DNA of 64,000 bases, from contig OY726560.1 of NCBI GenBank assembly GCA_963383645.1, positions 148,185,052-148,249,051 of the forward strand. Reading direction: 5' to 3'. This DNA is from Muscardinus avellanarius. Its lineage: Eukaryota; Chordata; Mammalia; Rodentia; Gliridae. The translations under genes and the position numbers were made by a program. This document shows, one piece after another, positions 22,519 through 33,948 of this stretch. The notes beneath the pieces are model-generated. The model saw only the letters and a list, made by a program, of their open reading frames with translations. It was not told the DNA's origin and ran no database searches. Positions within the stretch are counted from its first letter, which is position 1, and each line of letters starts with the position of its first letter.

Positions 22519-24771
22519 TGAAGAGATTTCTAATGCCCTTCGTTGGTGTTTCTATACCTTCCTCAATGCCTATTTACCATAAATTAGGTTATTTCATAGT
22601 ATCCCATATTTCTTGATTATTTTGGTTGTTATACTATCTTTTCTATATTGAAACTGTGTAGTCAGCTTTAAATGAGCTTTCTTCTAAGACTGAAACTATT
22701 TTCTATGGTCTAATCTGAAAGAAAGAGTTTATTTTGTTTTGAAATCTTTATTTCTTTTGTTGTGTCCTTCATTTTTTCTCAGGACGTCTTTTTATTTCTT
22801 ATTTGGGGCCTCAATTTTTTACTGATAGGTTCTTTCTTTCATATCCTGTGTAGTTTCTTTAATTTACAAAGTTTTTGATCATGTTGAAGATCAAAATTTT
22901 AACTTCTGGTGTTTTTTGCAGTTCTGTATTGGTGATTTCCATTGTTGTGGAGTTGTAGGAGTTTATTGTTTTCTCATTGGTATTTATTTTAATGTATTCA
23001 GTATTCTTAGGTTTGTATATCTGTTATCTTGGCATCCCCTTCCGCTTTGTGTGGGAATTCTATGTCTATTTTTTGTCTCTTCATAATAAGATCTATGCTG
23101 TGGGTATGTATTTGCATCAATAAATCTGTCTCATATAATTAGATGTTTGAGTTAATCCCCCAGAACCTCTATAACAGGATATTATTATTAGTTAGTGAAG
23201 GCAGGTGGCATTCTCTCTTTGGCTTCTATGTTTTCTGGGGCCAAACTCAGCAGAGCATAGACCATAATGTTCCAAGCCAGTGGCCCAGCTGGCTAAGACC
23301 TAATGTCCCAAGGATAGCACTTCTGCTCTGCTGGTTGTGATTATGTGAAATCCTGAAGACAATTGGCCTTTGCACTCTGTGATCACTGGGCATAAGCTCA
23401 GCAGGGCCAGCTTGCTCCAAGCTTGTAGCCCTGCTGCCTGAGACTTGATGCCTCAGGGACATCACCTCTATACTTCTGGTTGCATTCACATGGAATAATG
23501 TCAGCCATGGCACCCATTATCGCCAGGCCCAAATTCTTCTCACAGAGAGAATATAGCATTCCCAGCCTGCAGCATGGCTGAGTCAAATTGTTCCAGAGAC
23601 ACTGTTGTTCTGCTCTTCAAGCTGTGAGAACATGAAACCTTTCTGCTCTGGAGGCCCAAATTCCACCAGAGGATAGACTTCTATTCTAAGCATGGGATGT
23701 TGGTGGCTGTTATTTAGCCCCAGGGACACAAATTCTTCTCTGGGCGGTTGCAATTACATAAGACTTTGCTGGCTGCTGGTCTTGGTGCTTGTGAATTCAT
23801 AAGACCCTGGGAAACAGTTTATATCATTCTGAGCAAGTGGCATTGTTGGCTGAGTTACTTCACCTCACAGATACCACTGTTGGCCGTCCTGCAGTGATGG
23901 CTATAGACTACGCAGGGGAGGAGCAAACTTCTGACTCTAGATCTCGTCTGAGTATCCCTAGGGACTGTCTGCTAATTCATGTTTCTGCCTTGTGCAACTG
24001 TATCCCTTCCTCCCACCTCTGATGGGAAAGTTTGAAAACTCAAAAACCCCACCATTTTGGTTGTTGGCAAGTGAGTCCCTGCCAGCATGGAGCCTCTCAT
24101 GGGGCTGTTTGTAAACACATAGCCTTGATAAAATCTGTCGTAGCTGCTGGGTTCCTACAGGAAGGGTCTATAGTTCTTATGTCCTAATAAGCTCAGGTGC
24201 ATAGAAGTTCCCTGGGAAATTTGGTTGAGCATTCTGGAGATTTACAGTGGTCTTGGGGAGGCCAGTTGTAGCCACTCAAGTCTCTGCAGGAAGGGTCTGT
24301 CATTTTTCCATCAGAGAAGAACTCCTCAGGAGTTTTCTGGACGCTCTGGCTGTGCATTCTGGAGATTCAGTCTTGAGGGGCTCAATCATTGGGAAAAGAA
24401 TGTGATCACTTTTGCAAGTTGGTTCTCCACAATCACTGGGTCAAGAGTATTTATCGTCTCCTTTACTGGAATTTGTTTCTGAGAGCCGCTGAACCCTTGC
24501 AGCTGACAGCTCCAAAGCAGGTTCACCAAGATGGCACCTGCCTCCATCCTCAGCTCACCAGATGAGATACATGGAGCTCTTTTCAGTCCTCCACTCTCTA
24601 TGCTGCCTCCAATTCAACCACATTTTGGCTTTCTTTCTTCTGTTGAGTTCTGACTTCTTTTCTTCTCTTGCTAAGAAGCAGTCTTCCAACTGGTTGAGTT
24701 CTAAGTCTTGGAGAAACTGAAATGCCCTACCTTCCTCTATTTTGCCAGCCCCTCCTCCTTTCCCTTTTCCC

Positions 24772-24910
24772 TTAATTTTTAAATTTTGAAATAGGGTCTT
24801 GATAAGTTGCTAAAGGTCTCAATAAGTTGCTGAGGCTGTCCTAACACCTATAATCCCCTTGTCTCGGCTTCCCAAGTACTGGGATTACAGGTGTGTGCCA
24901 CCACACTCCG
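24772..24910 (-). repeat. B1-like SINE fragment
   Basis: Plus-strand gaaatagggtcttgataagt to tactgggattacaggtgtgt. The ID half is missing. Confidence 0.7.
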
Positions 24911-25196
24911 TTCGGAAATAATTTCTAATTGTGTGCTGCAAAAAGCATTTTTAAAATGAAATAAAAAAACAATGTCTTAGGCAAATGCTGACTTAGTCTA
25001 TTTTTTCCTTTTCTCTTGTCTCTTTCCTTTTTCTTCTTTTCCTTTTTCATCACAGTTATCATTATTCATGCTAGGATCTCTGAATCTGGTGAGTTTTACA
25101 TTTGCATTCTCTTTTTGCTCTATACACCCTGGAAACCTTCTTATTTGCTTAAGTACTCTGTAGTTGGCTCTCGTTCAAAACTCCTAAAAGTTTTTT

Positions 25197-25398
25197 GTTT
25201 TTTTTTTAATTGGATACTGACCCCAGGAGCATTCTACCTCCAAACAATACCCCCAGCTCTATTTTATTTTTTATTTTGGGACAGGGTCTTGCTGAGTTGC
25301 TGATGGTCTTGCTAAATTGCTGAGGGTTGCTTCAATGCTGTGGTCCTCCTAGATCAGCCTCTCAAGTACTGGGATTACAGAGGTGAGCCACCACACTA
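25197..25398 (-). repeat. B1-dID type SINE
   Basis: Plus-strand poly-T, gaccccaggagcattctacc, through to tactgggattacagaggtga. Confidence 0.75.
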
Positions 25399-25705
25399 CT
25401 CATATATGAGTTGAGAGTTCATATATTGAATGTCTTTTAATAACTAAAAAATGAGTCAAGTGTATATACAAGAAGTTATAAACCTGTTTTATAGAATCCA
25501 ACTGGATCCCTAAAGCCTTATTGTGACAGTAAAAAGAGTAAATTAATCATGAATTGTGTTATTCAATACAGTAACCAAAGGTACAGGTCACCACTGCTTA
25601 TTTGAAATTTGGCTGGTACCACATGTGAAATTATAGTATTTTGGATATATCAAATTGTAGAAGTTATTAAATTGATTTCATTGGTATCTTCCTCCTTTTA
25701 TGGGG

Positions 25706-25919
25706 TGAGCCAGGTATGGTGGCACATGCTTGTAATCCCAGCATTTGGGAGGTTGAAACAGAAGGGTCATGATTCGAGGACAACCTCAGCTACTTAATGA
25801 GGCCTTTTGCAACTCAGTGAGACCCTATTTCAAAATAAAGAATAAAAAATCAGGCTGAGGGTATAGTGCAGAGGTAAAATGCTCCTGGGTTCCATTCCTA
25901 GTACCGCAAAGAAAAGAAA
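25706..25919 (+). repeat. B1-dID type SINE
   Basis: From gccaggtatggtggcacatg to an ID-like tail ending ggttccattcctagtacc plus an A-rich end. Confidence 0.78.
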
Positions 25920-27274
25920 ATGTGCATGTGTGTGTAAATTTGTTTGGAAAGCAGATACCTAATTTATACAGCCATACAGTTTTATTCCTTCTTGACCACT
26001 ATTTAGATCAACTGTAGCTAAAATGCCCTAGAAAAATATGACATTCCATGTATTGTCACAAACAACTTATTTGAGGCTAGTGAAAAGAATGTTTGCCTCT
26101 AAACTAAGCTCTGATCTTTACCAGCTCTGTGTCCCTAGAAAGGTTACTTACACTGAGTTTCATTGTCTTTGTTAAATAGGTAGCTAAATCTTCCAAAGGT
26201 TTGGAGTATAGAAACCAAATAATGCCATGAATTTTAGGAGTGATTGTTTCTCTTTTCCATAAATTAAATCATGCGTTACTACAGAGGTCGCAGTTTAATT
26301 TATTTCCTGGGTATGGGTGAGCTAGACCTTCTCAAATTTGATAGGCTGGTTGTCCTAGAAAGTGTGAGGCAGTAAGATAACACTCGGTTATCTTAGTATT
26401 TATCTGTTCAGGGATGTCTTTGATCTTCAGACAAACATGTCCTCCTTCTCATGAATAGCCTTGGCAGTAGCTGAGCTGGATAAGGGAAGGACAGGACAGG
26501 TTGCCTGAAGGTTAAGTAAATGAGACCCTGCTTACCTAAGGTGCTGGATATCTGGCCACACAGGTGTTCCAGAGCCTTTTTTTCCCTGAATATAGAATTT
26601 GGTATCACCACAGTGTTGTCAGTATCAGAGAATTACATGATTAAATATCTCCTCTGCAAACATAGCTACTTGATTAGCAACTTTTAAGTCTAGTATTTAA
26701 TTTTAAATGCCCAAGCTTTCTGGGTCAAAGTTGAACATATGCTAGACAGGTTCAACTTTGGGTTTGGGAGGTAGCACCAGCTGCCTGCTGGTATTTAAAG
26801 TTCTACAAATCCTTAGAATTGAGCTGCTTCACTCTCCTGTTGTAGCCTGAGGACCAGCTACCCTGGGACAAACATTCCTTAAACCTTAGAGTGTCATGTG
26901 GCCTCAAAGAGCCTATGAAGCAATAGTGCCCACCAGGTAATAAACTAGAAAATTACAATGTAAATTCTACCAAAATGTAAAAAAGGTGTTATGCAGATAT
27001 ATATTTTTATTACAAATTGAGAAGCGTCAGGTAAGGATACTTTTAAAAAATATTTCAAAATATTACACTAATGCATAAGTAACATCCAAATCTCGTGATG
27101 ACACTGGGCGTGATGGCGCACGCTTGTAATCCCTGCGCTTGGGAGGCAGAGACAGGAGGATCACACAGGTTCAAAGCCAGCCTCGCTGGCTTAAGATACC
27201 CTGTTTCCAAATAAAAATGTATAAAAATGGGTCTGAGAGTGTAGCCCGGAGGTAGATGGGTTTCCAGGAACCCC

Positions 27275-27319
<45 letters not shown>

Positions 27320-28930
27320 CTTGTGATGAAATTGTTAAGGCATTGGATATTGGGAACTTCTTGGAAGTCAAAGAAAGACTCTGGTTTTAAGAACTACAAT
27401 ATTAAAATCTCTGTTCATTAAAGAAATGCTAACTTACAATCTTGAGTCTCAGTGGCTTAAAATAGTAGACACTTATTTCTTGTTGTAATAAAATTCAAAA
27501 TTAATGTCTGTAATTATTGAGTGGTTCTCCTCTAAGCAAGGAATTCAGGCTTCTTCTATCTTGGGATTCTGCCAACTTCAACACATGGCCTTCAAGGCTG
27601 TTGTGCTTGTGTGCACCCAAGCTCGGACGTATAGGTGCATAGAAGAACACTGTGGGTTTTTAGGATCAGTTATGGAACTGGTAGGCATTGCTGCACTCAC
27701 AGAATGTATTCAGGAGGAGGCATTGACCCCATCACCTTGAGATATGGGTTGGAGAACAGAGTCTACTTTTATTTACTGTAGGAAAATGTCGGCAATCTCT
27801 GCCTCATGCTATATAAGCAGTCACCTCCAGGTAGCACATAAGTAGTCTGAATAAAACTGTGTGTTTGATAAAAATTATAGAACTCAGCTAATAAGTTGAG
27901 TAGAATTTGATTTAGCAGAAGTCATACCTTAAGAGCAGAGAAGACAGGCTGTCAAATCTTTCTAAAACACCCTAAAATTTGAACCTGTTTCAGTTTACAA
28001 AATGATTCCCCATAGACTCTAGTCTCTATCTCACAGTTTGGTGAGTTTGGTCTTAAGTTTATAGCCCATATATAACCAAAGGTTAGCCTATATATGGCTC
28101 TTGGCATAATTTAAAATGACACTCCATAAATCTATGTGACTGAACAGTTCTCCAAAAATATAAAATGTTTTATAATAAATACAGAGTAAATATCAGCTCC
28201 CATGGGATATGCCTTGAGGATCCATATGGCAGCGCCACAAATAAAGACTATGAAGATGTCAGGCTTCAGTTATTAGATGCTTCTGGGTGGTTGTTTCTGT
28301 TTTGTTTTCTTGCTAATTTAATAAAAGAGGATGGAAATTCTTTTACTGTCAGATTATGTAGGTAGTTGGTAGTCTAGCAATTATGTGAAATAAATTGTTT
28401 TTCCTATTCATTCTCCTTATGTTTGTTGATTCATTCAACAAGGAAGCGATAAGAGTCTACTGTGTACCAAGCACTGGGCTAGATATATGCTAAGGTATGA
28501 GAATGAGGCCCAGAGAATTTCAGCAATATCTCTTTATGACCCACCACTCATGATGATGGTGGCTCTCAAGCGAGGGAAGTGCTAGGGAGGTCTTTCAGAG
28601 AAGCCATGGGAACCAAAGGAAGGAGGACTAGAGAAGAGTTCCTGAAGAGGGGCAAAGGCTGAGATAGGGAGGATTTGGTGGGAATTTTTCAGGCCCCCCC
28701 ATTCATGGATTCCTTTCTTGCACTTCTGTGCTTATTTTAATATTTCCTTTGACAAATATTCTTGAACTTTCTTGGTATGCAACATTTTCATTACTTTTTT
28801 TTCTTTTGAAACATTAACCTATGAATGTTATTGAGAGATTAAATTATAATTTGACCAGTTTTGACCTAGGAATGTGGCAATTTCATATGACTCAATCTAC
28901 ATCTGTAACACTGTTAGGCTAAAGGTTTTG
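25920..28930. other. Intergenic, no gene recognised
   Basis: Apart from a SINE and CA repeat at 27102-27316 I see no supported exon, RNA gene or regulatory block. Short open frames here have no family features. Confidence 0.5.
27102..27316 (+). repeat. Young B1-dID SINE ending in (CA)n
   Basis: Head actgggcgtgatggcgcacg, tail gtagcccggaggtag, ending in about 20 CA units. Approximate target duplication: aatctcgtgatgac and catcttgtgatgaa. Confidence 0.85.
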
Positions 28931-28934
28931 GTAT

Positions 28935-29480
28935 CTTAAAGTCATGATATCCCCATGCACATTTTTATTTATAGCAACACAATTCACAATAGCCAATTTA
29001 TGGAAATAACCTAGGTGTCCATCAACAGGTGAATGGATTACAAAATTATAACATATACACACAATGTAATTCTACTCAGCATTAAAGAAGAACAAAATTA
29101 TGTCATTTGCAAGAAAATAGATGGACCTGGCCAGTCACAGAGAGTGAAGCTTTCTCTCACATGGAGAAGCTATTGAGTCATCAGGATACAAGGGGAACTT
29201 TAGATAATTCAGGAGAAACCCCAGTGGTGTGAGGGGAGTGGTAGAGGGAAGGGTGGTGGCTGGGGAAGGATAATTAATAAAGGAAACACTTCCATTGACA
29301 GTATGTATGTATGTGAGGATATCAGTGCTAATCTCAAAATCATATACAGGGAAGGGGAGGGAGCAGGAGATGGGATGAGGGGGATCTCATCAAGTGTTCT
29401 GTGCATGTATGTCACTACCACTCTGAACTACAGGATAATGTGAGACCACAATGCACCAGCAAAAGTACATTTTTAAACAT
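28935..29480 (+). mobile_element. L1 3' end fragment
   Basis: Sense L1 text (aggtgtccatcaacaggtga, aatagatggacctggcc) followed by a 3' UTR ending near gagaccacaatgcaccagc. It is 5'-truncated and lies 0.7 kb before the PNLIP copy B promoter. Confidence 0.75.
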
Positions 29481-30209
29481 CATGGTGTCTCATTGCCACC
29501 TTTTTAAAAACTACAATTTTAAACAATCTAGCACAAACTAAAAATACCCCAGTTCTTTTTTTCAAACACTTCTTTTTCAGAGAACTTTTCTCAGGCCATT
29601 TTTTTTCTAGATTGCATCCTATTTTTTTTTCTTTTATTCATAGTTTTTTTCAATGTTGTTGTCACTGATTATACCACCATGCTCTCGGTGGCATCCCCAA
29701 TTCCTCTTGTTACCTGTTTATTCTTTCCTTTTTTGAGAATGAACCTAGTGCTATGGGCCATCAACATAAAGTATGGACTGCTTTTCTAGAAGAAATGTGT
29801 CTTCTGGTAGGATTGCTCCTCATTCGCTGGCTGAGGGGAAGATCAGATGACAGAGAAGCTGCAGGAGCCGGTGAACCACCAGAGATCACTTCAAGATGAC
29901 TATTGTCAAATCTTTCAAAACAGTCTGGCCTCATTCTCACCCCTGGACCTGAACAAAGAAGTGTGAAATAAGAAAAGAGGCCACCTAGAAGCTTGACAAT
30001 GCCATGGTGCTACTTCTGAACATTACACAAGCACACTGAAGGAACTTTTCATATCTACCACTTTCTCATCTTTCCATGGGCACTGTGGAAAATTTGGTCA
30101 GTTCTAGCAATCTGGGCTTATCTGCGATTAAAATTAGAAATATGTTCTTGGAACCTTCTCTCTGTCTGCCATTTTTCCCTGGCACTACCTAAAAATGATA
30201 AGGCTCACC
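29481..30209 (+). promoter_or_regulatory. Upstream region of PNLIP copy B
   Basis: About 730 bp of non-repetitive sequence before the TATA box. CAGATG E-boxes (about 29844) and a TTTTTCCCTGG element (about 30172) could be acinar enhancer pieces, but I cannot assign factors from sequence alone. Confidence 0.4.
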
Positions 30210-30217
30210 TATAAAAG
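30210..30217 (+). promoter_or_regulatory. TATA box of PNLIP copy B
   Basis: TATAAAAG lies about 30 bp before the predicted start of the non-coding first exon. A TTTTTCCCTGG element at about 30172-30182 could be an RBPJ-type half of a PTF1 (acinar) site, but I see no CANNTG box at the usual spacing, so that part is weak. Transcription start is inferred near 30240. Confidence 0.7.
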
Positions 30218-30239
30218 GAGCTCTCGGTGGCGCCTGGTT

Positions 30240-30267
30240 GTCCGTGGAACCTGACGGATCTGCCACG
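30240..30267 (+). other. PNLIP: Non-coding exon 1 of PNLIP copy B
   Basis: The sequence ends ...gatctgccacg|gtgagt, a consensus donor. Joined to exon 2 it places A at -3 before the ATG (ccacgATG), a good initiation context that the genomic sequence alone lacks. Human PNLIP also starts with a short non-coding exon. The 5' boundary is estimated from the TATA position. Confidence 0.6.
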
Positions 30268-30406
30268 GTGAGTCAGAAATGATTTTTCCAGGCTAATTTA
30301 TTGAAATTCACCCATTTTTCCTCAGGGATATGAACCGACTTGGATTGTGCCAATATTTTCAAGCATTATTTCATTGGACTCAATCATTATTTTCTCCTTT
30401 ATGTAG

Positions 30407-30452
30407 ATGCTGCCCCTCTGGACACTGGCATTGCTGCTGGGAGCAGTAGCAG
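30407..30452 (+). CDS. PNLIP: PNLIP copy B exon 2: signal peptide
   Basis: The start ATG is the first base after acceptor ttatgtag. The exon encodes [15 protein letters not shown] plus a split Gly, a typical 16-residue secretory signal, and ends at donor gtaaga. Confidence 0.93.
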
Positions 30453-33400
30453 GTAAGAAAGGATATGTGTGTGCACTTGGGAGAGTCTGGCTGTGGGGTC
30501 ATTTCCAGAAGGACTGTGAGAGCTGAGTTCAAGCCGGGAGGAAGATGAGGAGTAGAGCTAGAAAGACACAGGATTTGGAGCACCAGGCATTTGTGTGGGT
30601 TTGCTGGATAAAAATCTACATTACTCAGTTAAATTTGAATTTGAACTAAACAAGAAATAATTCAAACCATTAACAGGTCACATATTAGTACACAAAATGT
30701 ACCTGGAGTTAAAATTGAATTTGTAATTTTATTTTCTCAGTCTAGCATTCCTGGCTTAGAGTCAAGGGAAGAGATTAAACCGGAGTTTAATCACCTACAA
30801 CTCTAGGACCCTGAGCAGGCTCCTCAGCCCCTGGGAGCTTTAGGCTCTTTGTGAAATGGTGGCAATGACCTCACTCCTCAAATGGGATAACTGAGAGATC
30901 AGTAAACATCCTGTCCAGAAGCTGACTGTAATAAGCTTTGGAGGAATACAGCCCCCATGACAGCTACTACTCTTACTCCTACTGTTTATCTGCTCTGCTC
31001 CTCCATAGCCTTTCCCTGGAATTGTTCCTTTGTGCGGTAAAATGCCAGCCCATAGTTGTGGCACATCATGGAATTTTTGTTTGATTGTTTGTTAGGACCT
31101 TCTTCGTACAGGAATTTGGAATAGTCCTCTAACACTGATAGGTCAGATATCAGATATCTATCTGCTCAGATAGGATGGAGATAGGAAGTTTTGGTGATTG
31201 TACGAAATTTCAGCTCCTCACCAAAAGTAGAGACAGATGGTGGCTCCTGGAAGTTGAGAGCCTCAGCACCTGCTGCCTCCACCAAGGCTTGGGACATAGG
31301 CTGCTCCATTCGTAGGCCCCAGGGGCCCAGGCACCATTTCTGAGTTGAGAAGCTGAAATGAGTCCTTTTGGACTGAGCAGAGACACAGGGGAGTAAGCCA
31401 GTCTCCAAGACAGATGTGAGGAGCAGTAGCAGAGGCATTGTCTTTCATAGCTACTTTTTGAGCATGTGGATAGGAGGATGATGGGAAACTAGAGGAAGAA
31501 AACATGTCACAGAATGTCACTTGATTTCTACTTTGATTGAGAGGACGTAAAAATGAGAATTATGGTTAAATTAATGTTCTCAAAACACTTCTGGGTGATT
31601 TCAGGAAGTGAAGTCTGCTATGATAGACTCGGCTGCTTCACTGATGATGCTCCATGGGGAGGAACTTTGATAAGACCTCTGAAAATGTTGCCCTGGTCTC
31701 CCAAAACCATCAACACCCGCTTCTTCCTGTACACTAACGAGAACCCAAAAGTGTATCAAGTAAGAATACTCATGTTTTCAGGACTTAGTTCTACTTTTTG
31801 TATGTTATAGGGGTAGATCCTAGATCACTCCCTGCTTCTATAGTAGGACAGATAAATGATGATGGTGTAAATTGTGTTGTTTATTTGGCTCACATTTCTA
31901 GAGACAGAGAAGTCTGAGATTGAGGGTGCAGACCTTGGATACATAAAACACGTGCTTTCTTGTTTCATCATACTATAGTGAAAGGCATTACTTGATGAGA
32001 GAGCCTGTAAGAGAGAAAGAAGGAAGAGTATGAAATAAACTTATCCTTTATTTTAAGGAGCCTCCTTCTATATTACCTATCCCACTCTTGCAAGAACCAC
32101 ATGAATCCGTTCATGAGAGCAGAGTCCACATGACCTCACCACTTTTTAAGAGTTTCATCTCTCAATATCACTATAATCATAACTAAACTTCAACATACCT
32201 TGAGAGGCTGTTCAAACCATACCATTCTATCCCTTGCTCCCCCCACCGCAAAAAAATTACATGTCCTTCTCTCATGTAAAATACATTCATTGTATTCAAT
32301 TTTTCTAAATATCTTGTTTTTGCATCAACTCAGAAGTGCGAAATTCAGAGTCTCACCTAAATAAAATATGGGTGAGACTCAGGCATGATTCCTTGAGGCA
32401 AATTCCCTCAAGCTAAAAGCCTATGAAATGAAAACAGTTCATGTATTTTCAAAATACATTAGTGGGACAAGCTACAATAGACATTCCATTACAAGTGGAA
32501 GAAATAGACCAAAAAAAAAAAATGAGCGATAGGATACGAAGTCTAAAATCCAAAAGTGATAATAACATTCAGTAGTGAGACTCTGGAATAGTCGTTCACC
32601 CCATGCACCACCTCCTGGACACACTGGGTTGTGTGGTTGGGCCTCCAAGGCCCTCGGCAGCCCCACCCCTGGACTTTCCAGGCTCAGTCCACCAAGACAT
32701 TCTCATATGTCAGTCTTCTGCCACAGCTCCCCGAGGCTGGTAGCTCTATACTTCTGAGGTCTCGGGGACTCCACTCCCACAGTCCCACTAGGCACGTTCC
32801 TAGCAGGGAGTCTCTATGGTGGTTCCACTTACTGTCATATTTCTGCCTAAGTCCCCAGGTTTTCCACAATGCCCTTGGAAGTCCAGGTGAAGGCACCTGT
32901 CCCCACAGCCCTTGCATTCTTTAAGTCTGAAGGCTTAACACCAAATGGATGCCACCAAGGTTTGCTGCTTGTACCCTCCAGGGTAGTGGCCTGCACATAA
33001 GTCACAGCTGTAAAGGTTGAGGAACAATGAACTAGGATGTGGGGTGGAGAGACCAGAGGCAGCTCTGGGCAGCAAGCACATGAGAGTACCCCAGCCCCAT
33101 CACCCAAAACCATTTTACCCTTGTGTCATGCTAGGCCTATTATGGAGGAAGTGGCCTCAAAGATCTTTGAAATCTCATGGGGATCTTTGTCCCATCTCAC
33201 AGTGAATAGTATCATGTTTCTTTAAATCTCTACTAATCTCCTTAGAAACTGATCACTTGTTCACATACTGACTTTGCTTTCCTAAAGACACCTTTTAACA
33301 CTTTATGTGCCCAGTCTAAAAATTTTTCAAATCATTGTTTTCATTGTGAATCCCATCTTTCAGTCATTTCTTCCCAATTGATCTTCACTGTGTGCCATTA

Positions 33401-33897
33401 AAAGTAGTCATGTAGCAGCCTGAATGCTTTGCTTCCTAGCTATTTCATCCACTGAATACCTATTTTTATTCTAAATTTTTGCATTGCATGAAATCCTAGA
33501 GCATGGGCAGAATTCAGCCAAGTTTTTTTTTGCAACTGTGTAACAGAGATGGCTCATTCTCCAGTTTCAACCCCCTTTTTCTCATTTCCATCTAAGATCT
33601 CATAAAAATGGTCTTTACTGGCCAGATTTCAACCAACATTCTGGTCAAACCACTAGGGTCTCTAAGGTTTGTACTTCCTCCATAGCTCTTCTCGTTCTTC
33701 TTCTGAATGCTCATCAGTTCCAATTATTAATGCAATATTAATGCTAAACTCACGCCACGCAGACTCTTTCTAGCATAATTCCTCAAATTATTCCTGCCTC
33801 TACCCATTACTAAGTTCCAAACCAGAATCCACATTTTCAGGTATTTGTTAAAGCAACAACCTCACTCCTGGGTCCAATTTCCTATTTTAATTCAATA

Positions 33898-33948
<51 letters not shown>

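Larger units (their letters stand above)
20595..24755 (-). mobile_element. Old L1, rest of ORF2, ORF1 and 5' UTR
   Basis: Continuation of the old antisense L1: ORF2 N-terminal part (20600-21000), ORF1 (21700-22800) and a 5' UTR of divergent repeated units (23150-24500, for example gcccagctggctaagac and the recurring cagggacatcacctct type). The minus-strand 5' end is near 24755 (ggaggaggggctggcaaaat). SINEs interrupt it at 21017-21658 and 22285-22518. Confidence 0.7.

Noticed and set aside
8344..30209. A further lipase exon or gene between the two PNLIP copies
   Set aside because: I found no segment resembling lipase signal, catalytic or PLAT exons in this interval.
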